26,458 bases of DNA. Source: a virus. Positions 22,401 to 26,458 of this stretch are shown here, piece by piece (within the stretch, counting starts at the first letter, position 1; each line of letters begins with the position of its first letter). The notes beneath the pieces are model-generated. The model was not told the DNA's origin, made no database searches, and saw nothing but the letters and a program-made list of their open reading frames with translations. The translations under genes were made by a program, and so were the position numbers. Location of the stretch: the IMG/VR virus record IMGVR_UViG_3300024239_000235, positions 1 to 26,458 of that record; one strand, written 5' to 3'.

Positions 22401-22424
22401 CTTTAATCATTTTTAATATATAAT
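22401..22424 (+). promoter_or_regulatory. Middle-type promoter
   Basis: CTTTAA (22401-22406), 12 bases, TATAAT (22419-22424). Confidence 0.78.
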
Positions 22425-22451
22425 TATAATATATAAATTAAAGGATATAAA

Positions 22452-22640
22452 ATGAAAAAAGCAGAATTAGAGAATTTATTAAACGATATTATATCAAAAA
22501 TAAAAACACCTGATTATGAAGTTAAAAAAATTGTTTTAGGATTAAATTACGCAATTAATAATTTTGATAATTTATCGAAACTACATAAAAAACGATTACC
22601 TGAATTAATAGAAGAAGCAAAAGCTTTAACAAATATATAA
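22452..22640 (+). CDS. Small helical hypothetical protein
   Basis: 62 aa, AAAGGA site. Entirely helical by appearance (KKAELENLLNDIISKI ... LPELIEEAKALT). No function. Its stop codon is embedded in the TATAAATA late-type promoter of the next gene. Confidence 0.66.
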   Translation: MKKAELENLLNDIISKIKTPDYEVKKIVLGLNYAINNFDNLSKLHKKRLPELIEEAKALTNI

Positions 22641-22643
22641 ATA
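22636..22643 (+). promoter_or_regulatory. Late-type promoter (TATAAATA)
   Basis: TATAAATA overlapping the stop of the upstream gene, 25 bases before the ATG at 22669. Confidence 0.55.
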
Positions 22644-22668
22644 AAATAAAAAAAGGAAAATTACACAA

Positions 22669-22875
22669 ATGGGAAAATTTAGATCTTACTTAAATTCAAT
22701 TGGATTAAATGAGGAAGATATGGGAACTGGTTCAGCAGATATTGCTACATTTACAGGAAAATTAGATACAGTTAAAAGAAATAAACACCTTGAAAAAGGT
22801 AAAAAATGTATTAAACATGGGGTAAGAAATTGTCAAAAATGCCAAGATGAACTAGAAGATTCTAAATGGAAGTAA
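22669..22875 (+). CDS. Small phage protein with possible head-targeting N-terminus and Cys motif
   Basis: 68 aa, AAAGGA site. Starts MGKFRSYLNSIGLNEEDMG and continues GTGSADIATF, a pattern I associate with small proteins of T4-like phages that have capsid-targeting-like starts; L-N-E (residues ~13-15) would fit the prohead protease preference. The C-terminus KCIKHGVRNCQKCQDE has three Cys and one His that could bind zinc. Late-type promoter upstream; the next tagged gene follows 5 bases later. Function unknown. Confidence 0.68.
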   Translation: MGKFRSYLNSIGLNEEDMGTGSADIATFTGKLDTVKRNKHLEKGKKCIKHGVRNCQKCQDELEDSKWK

Positions 22876-22879
22876 TTAA

Positions 22880-23548
22880 ATGTATAATATGATAACATTT
22901 AAAGAATGGCTAAAAGAAAAGGAAATGGAATTACAAGAGTATAAAGATTTTGCCAAAATGAATGAAGTATTTGAATATATCGCGGATTATAAAAGGGTTG
23001 ATTCATCTGAATATATAAGTTATAGAGAAAAACAACTAAAAATGAATGATCCAAATTTTTTAAAATTGGCTGGGAATTTAGAAGAGAAGAGAAAAAGAGA
23101 GCACGGACCAAGAGTTCATTATTATAAATATATGAACTTTTTAATATATTATGGAAAGTTTAAATATTCAAATAAGTATGAAATACATTTTGTTGATACA
23201 ACAAATTTAGATCCAAACATAATAGATGGTAATGGTAATTATAGTAAAATTTTTAGTGCAGTTATGAGTATTTTAAAAAACAAACACTTTGATGCAAACA
23301 GAGTTGATAACATTTATATTGTAAATAACAACACAAAAAAGATTAATTTCTATGAAGTGCTTATTAAAAATATATTAAAAAAATATAAAATAGATGATTG
23401 GTTTGTTCTTAATGATAGAAGAGGTTTAGTTATTTCCAAAAATAATAAAATAATAACTGAAAGAGACGAACTTGTTTCAAAGTGTTTATTATCTCAAGAA
23501 GATAAAGAACTTTTAGATAGATTAGATGAAAACAATAATTATATATGA
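22880..23548 (+). CDS. Unknown protein with capsid-targeting-like N-terminus
   Basis: 222 aa from the ATG at 22880 (GGAAG seven bases upstream); an alternative start at 22889 gives MITFKEWLKEKE, which aligns best with the tagged proteins at 2092, 10027 and 25155. L-Q-E follows shortly after, a possible prohead-protease site. The body is not recognised and has no HExxH. It includes EIHFVDTTNLDPN, VDNIYIVNNNTK and a basic, soluble C-terminal half. Co-transcribed with the small Cys protein from a late-type promoter, which fits a packaged head protein. Confidence 0.7.
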   Translation: MYNMITFKEWLKEKEMELQEYKDFAKMNEVFEYIADYKRVDSSEYISYREKQLKMNDPNFLKLAGNLEEKRKREHGPRVHYYKYMNFLIYYGKFKYSNKYEIHFVDTTNLDPNIIDGNGNYSKIFSAVMSILKNKHFDANRVDNIYIVNNNTKKINFYEVLIKNILKKYKIDDWFVLNDRRGLVISKNNKIITERDELVSKCLLSQEDKELLDRLDENNNYI

Positions 23549-23588
23549 ACTAAGTGAAATTAAAAGTTTAGATATACAAAAATTATTT

Positions 23589-23596
23589 TATAAATA
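23589..23596 (+). promoter_or_regulatory. Late-type promoter (TATAAATA)
   Basis: TATAAATA 27 bases before the start at 23624. Confidence 0.48.
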
Positions 23597-23623
23597 TTTA
23601 AAATTATAAAATAAAGGAAAATA

Positions 23624-23968
23624 ATGCAAGAACAAGAAGAAAAACAAACTGGAAATATTAAAATTGGAAGAAGAGTGTTCAAATTAATTACAGGAGAATT
23701 GGTATTTGGAGAATGTGAAACAGTTACAACTAAAAATGGTCAAACAGAAATATTAATTAAAAACCCATACACACCTTTAAATGGTGGTATTGCACAATAT
23801 TGTATGCAAGAATTGGCAGGTTCGCCAGCAGCAATTCAAATACATCCAATGAATATTATTTGGCAAACTTTTTTAAGTGAATTTGTTGAAGCGGATAAAG
23901 CTTATACCGAAGCAACAACACCTAAATCTGGTATTATTACAGATATGAAAAAACCAATTATTATTTAA
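23624..23968 (+). CDS. Sm-like small phage protein
   Basis: 114 aa, AAAGGA site. RVFKLITGELVFGECETVTT followed by ILIKNPYTPL and a late AAIQIHPMNIIW resemble the Sm1/Sm2-like barrel pattern (LxTGExxxGE ... IxNP) that I associate with small proteins of T4-like phages. Whether it binds RNA is unknown. Ends at a truncated copy of the intergenic element and then a strong terminator. Confidence 0.58.
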   Translation: MQEQEEKQTGNIKIGRRVFKLITGELVFGECETVTTKNGQTEILIKNPYTPLNGGIAQYCMQELAGSPAAIQIHPMNIIWQTFLSEFVEADKAYTEATTPKSGIITDMKKPIII

Positions 23969-24001
23969 AGAATTTTTTGAAAATAACTGATGATGATATT
24001 T

Positions 24002-24030
24002 AAAGCTAAGTAGAAATACTTAGCTTTTTT
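24002..24030 (+). terminator. Rho-independent terminator
   Basis: Stem AAAGCTAAGTA (24002-24012), loop GAAA, arm 24017-24027, then T6. Same stem as after uvdE. Confidence 0.92.
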
Positions 24031-24068
24031 AGTATTCTAAGATTTAAGTTCAAAAAATATTTTAAATT
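24002..24068 (+). repeat. 67-bp terminator-plus-element module, copy 2
   Basis: Near-identical to 21198-21264. It contains a minus-oriented element core at 24042-24057 and again separates convergent genes. Confidence 0.88.
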
Positions 24069-24081
24069 CTTAAAAACTGAA

Positions 24082-25089
24082 CTACAAAATTGTAAATATT
24101 TTTGTTTTTGATGTATAATTCCCATTTTCATCTGTTATTTTTAGCAGAACTTCAATATCTCCAGCAGCATTTGCATTTAGAACAGCTTTATCTTTATTTC
24201 CATCGATACTAGCATCACCACTTAAAATATTCCATTCAAAAGTCAATTCTCTTATTGTACTATCAATATCTTCCCAAATTGCTAAAATTTCATTTGGCCC
24301 AACTTGCACATTATCACCAACTATTTCAATAATTTTTGGATGTGTATCAACCATATCAACAATAAATGTTTCAGGGTCAGTAACTTCATTATCGATAACT
24401 TCACCAGAGAATACAATCTTTTTAGAATGCTCTGTACTGATATCAACTGGTTTATCTGGTGTTGTACTAATAATCATTTTAAAATCTTTAATTCTTTCAA
24501 TACTTCTAATTGGTGGGTAAATATTGCCTTTTATTGATATTCCACAAGAAACAGTAACAATATTATTTGAAATTTCTTCATAATCTTCTGTACTAATTCC
24601 AATATCTAATAATGAAACCGGAATTCTAGTTGGTTCATCTAAATTTACTGCATCATAAACATCAATATTTACAATTGGATTAAATTTTGAAGCAATTTGT
24701 TCAATAATCATTGTGGCTTCATTCATACCTCTACAAATAATTGCTAATTCAAACATAAATTCATAAGGAACTGAATTATAAAGAAATTCAAAATTATTTT
24801 CATTTGCTTTAGTATTTACTTTTACGTGTTTATTTGTTGTTCTTTGTTCAGATTTAACCATTGCACTCCAAAGCAAATTTGCTCTAGGAAGAACATTAAA
24901 ATTACCTGATAAAATTTGTTCTGTTGTGTGTTCATCTAAAATTTTTGATTTTTCTCTACTTGAAAATCTAACAGGTATATTTCTACTTGTTATTTCCCCT
25001 GCAGAATTTTTATATTGTACTTCTAAATCATTAAATAAATTTAAAATTGCTCCCACATATGTTCTTATTGTTCCGTGATGATAAAACAT
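24082..25089 (-). CDS. gp15-like tail sheath stabiliser with C-terminal Ig/PKD-like extension
   Basis: 335 aa, AAGGA site. Residues 1-195 follow T4 gp15: FYHHGTIRTYVGAILNLFND, IPVRFSSREK, LPRANLLW, VPYEFMFELAIICRGMNEAT, IIEQIASKFNPIVNIDVYD and a final YPPI at 191-194. gp15 caps the tail tube and sheath and links tail to head. T4 gp15 is 272 aa; here residues ~250-335 add a domain ending SKTKIFTIL with NILSGDASIDGNKDKAVLNA, which looks like an Ig/PKD-type beta sandwich. Minus strand, late-type promoter. Confidence 0.75.
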   Translation of the reverse strand: MFYHHGTIRTYVGAILNLFNDLEVQYKNSAGEITSRNIPVRFSSREKSKILDEHTTEQILSGNFNVLPRANLLWSAMVKSEQRTTNKHVKVNTKANENNFEFLYNSVPYEFMFELAIICRGMNEATMIIEQIASKFNPIVNIDVYDAVNLDEPTRIPVSLLDIGISTEDYEEISNNIVTVSCGISIKGNIYPPIRSIERIKDFKMIISTTPDKPVDISTEHSKKIVFSGEVIDNEVTDPETFIVDMVDTHPKIIEIVGDNVQVGPNEILAIWEDIDSTIRELTFEWNILSGDASIDGNKDKAVLNANAAGDIEVLLKITDENGNYTSKTKIFTIL

Positions 25090-25160
25090 TTTTAGTCCTT
25101 TTTAAAATTATTTATACCCAAAAGAATTTAAAGAATTTAAAGAATTTTTTGAACTTAAAT
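25087..25160 (+). repeat. ~74-bp direct repeat, left copy flanking the second metalloprotease gene
   Basis: Matches 25854-25926 except for one T indel and one A/T change. It carries, for the minus strand, the start codon, AAGGA site and late-type promoter of the gp15-like gene, and on its right side the element core TTTTTTGAACTTAAAT (25145-25160). Confidence 0.9.
25109..25116 (-). promoter_or_regulatory. Late-type promoter (TATAAATA) of the gp15-like gene
   Basis: Minus-strand TATAAATA, 19 bases before the ATG at 25089, inside the long repeat. Confidence 0.65.
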
Positions 25161-25856
25161 TTTATCTCTAATTAACCAATACATCGCAATATATTTTTTA
25201 GTTATATTATTTAGTGGTATTTTATCATCTTCTAAATGTTTAAAAATTTCTTTGGGGCTTGAATCTTTGTAATTTTTAACAAATTGGCAAGCATAAGCCA
25301 TACTTTCATATGGTGAAAGATATTTGAACTCGTCAAGTAATGCTAATCTTTCTTTATTTTTATTCCAAGCAATAGAAGGATTTTTTGGATTAGTCATATC
25401 TAGTGAACTTATTTCTTTTCCTAATGCATTTATTTTTTTAATCATTATCTCTGATTGTTTAAAATAGTTTTCTCCTGCTCTTTTATGCTGTTCTTTGTGA
25501 ACAAGTTCGTGTGCAACCATAGCTTCTATAGAATTATTATCTACTTTTTTATCATCAAAGAATATATGAACTTCATCTTTTTGCTTATCATAGTATCCGC
25601 TTAACTCATTTGTTGCATAATGAAATATAATATTTTGATTTTTAAATTCAGAATTTAATTCGTCTATGTTTTTAGTTTTTATCTTTATTTTTTCTGGAAG
25701 AATAATAGCTTCTTTCAATGGGATTATACCATAAGCCATTTCTAAAAATTCAGGTGAAATATATGCTTTATCTATTTTTCTTTCTATTTCTTTCAATTCT
25801 ATTTCATAAAATTCGGTTATTTCTTTTGTTTTTAACCAATCTTTAAAATTTATCAT
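25155..25856 (-). CDS. HExxH metalloprotease with capsid-targeting-like N-terminus (paralogue of 2092-2859)
   Basis: 233 aa, AAGGA site. N-terminus MINFKDWLKTKEITE carries the shared tag, and I13-T-E15 fits the (I/L)xE prohead-protease site. H116-E117-L118-V119-H120 is the HExxH motif; SPYE184SMAYA provides a likely third zinc ligand. Paralogous to 2092-2859 along its length (LNSEFK, EAMVAHELVHKEQHK, YFKQSE, KKYIAMYWL). No signal peptide. It sits on the minus strand between two copies of a ~73-bp repeat, and its stop codon lies in the left copy. Probably a late, possibly packaged, protease; target unknown. Confidence 0.75.
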   Translation of the reverse strand: MINFKDWLKTKEITEFYEIELKEIERKIDKAYISPEFLEMAYGIIPLKEAIILPEKIKIKTKNIDELNSEFKNQNIIFHYATNELSGYYDKQKDEVHIFFDDKKVDNNSIEAMVAHELVHKEQHKRAGENYFKQSEIMIKKINALGKEISSLDMTNPKNPSIAWNKNKERLALLDEFKYLSPYESMAYACQFVKNYKDSSPKEIFKHLEDDKIPLNNITKKYIAMYWLIRDKI

Positions 25857-25926
25857 TTTAGTCCTTTTTAAAATTATTTATACCCAAAAGATTTTAAAGA
25901 ATTTAAAGAATTTTTTGAACTTAAAT
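25854..25926 (+). repeat. ~73-bp direct repeat, right copy flanking the second metalloprotease gene
   Basis: Near-identical to 25087-25160, 767 bases away in the same orientation. Its element core is at 25911-25926, and it lies between divergent late-type promoters. Confidence 0.9.
25875..25882 (-). promoter_or_regulatory. Late-type promoter (TATAAATA) of the metalloprotease gene
   Basis: Minus-strand TATAAATA, 18 bases before the ATG at 25856. Confidence 0.65.
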
Positions 25927-25938
25927 AAGCTTTCAGCT

Positions 25939-25946
25939 TATAAATA
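25939..25946 (+). promoter_or_regulatory. Late-type promoter (TATAAATA)
   Basis: TATAAATA 17 bases before the ATG at 25964, divergent from the promoter at 25875. Confidence 0.6.
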
Positions 25947-25963
25947 AAATAAAAGGAGTTACA

Positions 25964-26110
25964 ATGAACATATATGAAGCAGTTCTGAAAAGAAAAGAAG
26001 AACTTTTTGAAAAACATAATCTTGATATAAGAATAAAAAAATCTAAAATTTATGATTTTAAAAATAGCAAAAAAGATAATCCTTGTTGTGAACTGCTCCC
26101 TCATTTATGA
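25964..26110 (+). pseudogene. 5' part of a late gene interrupted by a tnpB element
   Basis: ATG after a strong AAAAGGAG site and a late-type promoter. The frame gives MNIYEAVLKRKEELFEKHNL and a basic stretch, then runs at about 26088-26095 into the terminal hairpin of the mobile element, where it stops (TGA 26108-26110; last residues ELLPHL come from the element). The genuine part is about 42 residues, helical and lysine-rich, not recognised. The rest of the gene should lie beyond the other end of the element, outside this window. Confidence 0.6.
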
Positions 26111-26260
26111 GGGAGCTTCCTAATTAAAATTTTCTATTGAAAATTAGCAAAAGGCTATCCGGGCAGTCCCTGCCCTTAAATCTCTAGAGTTAAGCTCTAG
26201 CTATTATATTTAAACAAGCATTTAAATCTCTATCTATAATATTGTCACATTCTGAACAAT
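26090..26260 (-). ncRNA. Candidate omega RNA (reRNA) of TnpB
   Basis: TnpB systems are known to make an RNA covering the 3' end of tnpB and the right end, with a guide at its 3' end from flanking DNA. Here hairpins at 26084-26100 region of the +200 block (26184-26189/26195-26200), 26161-26165/26171-26175, 26128-26134/26139-26145 and 26095-26103/26108-26116 form a structured stretch downstream of the tnpB stop. The guide would be read from minus-strand sequence just below ~26090. Ends are approximate. Confidence 0.5.
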
Positions 26261-26458
26261 TGAATGTTCTATCTTTAAGAGTTAAATCTTGTTTTATTGT
26301 TCCACATTTAGAACAAGTTTTGCTTGTGAAAGCAGGATTAACTGAACTAATATGGATTCCAAACTGCACACTTTTCCATATTAGTATTCCATACATCAGT
26401 CCTGGAGACAATGCTAAAATATTTTTCCTCATTGTTTTAGAACCTTTAGTTCCTAAAT
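26190..26458 (-). CDS. tnpB: TnpB RNA-guided nuclease, C-terminal part (partial)
   Basis: Open from the window edge to TAA at 26190-26192; about 88 C-terminal residues. The stretch ALSPGLMYGILIWKS precedes VNPAFTSKTCSKCG, then NCSECDNIIDRDLNACLNI. This is the OrfB zinc ribbon (CxxC...CxxC) inserted before the last RuvC motif, whose catalytic Asp is in DRDLNA. Both zinc pairs and the Asp are present, so this end looks intact. TnpB cuts DNA next to a short target motif using an omega RNA. The ATG at 26430 is internal and is not taken as the start. Confidence 0.88.
   Translation of the reverse strand, partial: LGTKGSKTMRKNILALSPGLMYGILIWKSVQFGIHISSVNPAFTSKTCSKCGTIKQDLTLKDRTFNCSECDNIIDRDLNACLNIIARA

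Larger units (their letters stand above)
26090..26458 (-). mobile_element. IS200/IS605- or IS607-type tnpB element, right end (partial)
   Basis: The right-hand end of a tnpB element runs off the window. Inner to outer on the minus strand: tnpB 3' end, three small hairpins, then a perfect 9-bp hairpin (arms 26095-26103 and 26108-26116, CTCCCTCA type), then flanking phage DNA. The GC-richer hairpins contrast with the AT-rich surroundings. No tnpA is visible; the left end and any transposase gene are outside the window. The exact boundary is uncertain by several bases. Confidence 0.7.

Noticed and set aside
24304-24537. Plus-strand open frame inside the gp15-like gene
   Set aside because: Antisense shadow of a well-supported gene, with no ribosome site and no promoter.
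25125-25143. Tandem AATTTAAAG repeats as a possible iteron origin or CRISPR
   Set aside because: Only two units, no spacers and no regular array; better seen as part of the intergenic element. No CRISPR array was found anywhere in the window.
25874-26104. Minus-strand open frame of 76 codons
   Set aside because: Runs through the repeat, divergent promoters and the opposite-strand late gene; composition (many Phe) is typical of antisense to A-rich DNA.

Overview
This window is a very AT-rich, gene-dense piece of a T4-like tailed phage (myovirus) genome. Several genes are recognisable T4-group homologues: the end of nrdA plus nrdB (class Ia ribonucleotide reductase), a UvsW-type helicase, a Dda-type helicase, a PIN-PhoH ATPase, thioredoxin, Hsp20, and a gp15-like tail sheath stabiliser. 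UV-damage endonuclease, GIY-YIG homing endonuclease and tnpB genes are also present. Genes are packed tightly with AAAGGA-type ribosome binding sites, often overlapping at ATGA or sharing a base. The base composition and the TTTnGTATATAAT promoters fit a low-GC host such as a member of the Campylobacterota, but the host is an inference.

Layout. 1-1411 is nrdA(end)-nrdB, closed by a strong terminator. 1489-2859 holds a divergent pair of late-type genes: a GNAT-like protein on the minus strand and an HExxH metalloprotease on the plus strand. 2955-14532 is a long plus-strand run: uvsW, then about 25 mostly small genes. Among these are a nucleotidyltransferase-fold protein, a HAD phosphatase, a second HExxH protein, a tyrosine/dual-specificity phosphatase, zinc-ribbon proteins and a GRDP-like protein with a Ser/Cys tail. 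14574-20145 carries phoH, a GIY-YIG homing endonuclease, dda, small unknown genes, an anticodon-less tRNA remnant, thioredoxin and hsp20. 20292-23968 carries uvdE and small genes around a minus-strand nuclease-fold gene. 24082-25856 has two minus-strand genes, the gp15-like gene and a third HExxH protein. The window ends in a tnpB element inserted into a small late gene.

Regulation. Two promoter classes are visible. Nine plus-strand sites share an upstream hexamer (CTTTAA, twice AATTAA) exactly 12 bases before TATAAT, the layout of T4 MotA-dependent middle promoters. The T4 late motif TATAAATA lies 17-20 bases before all four complete minus-strand genes and before their two divergent plus-strand partners; four further plus-strand copies sit 21-28 bases before a start. 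A family of near-identical terminators (stem AAAGCTAGATA or variants) closes operons.

Most notable. Four genes (three HExxH metalloproteases and one unknown) begin with a shared peptide of the form M-x-F-[RK]-[ED]-W-L-x-x-K-E, followed by an [ILM]-x-E tripeptide. This resembles the T4 capsid-targeting sequence and its gp21 cleavage site, so these may be packaged, injected proteases. Two of the protease genes are flanked by direct repeats (29 bp perfect; about 73 bp with two differences) built on an intergenic element with core TTTTTTGAACTTAAAT, which recurs at transcription-unit boundaries across the window. This suggests a repeat-bounded cassette system for late accessory genes.
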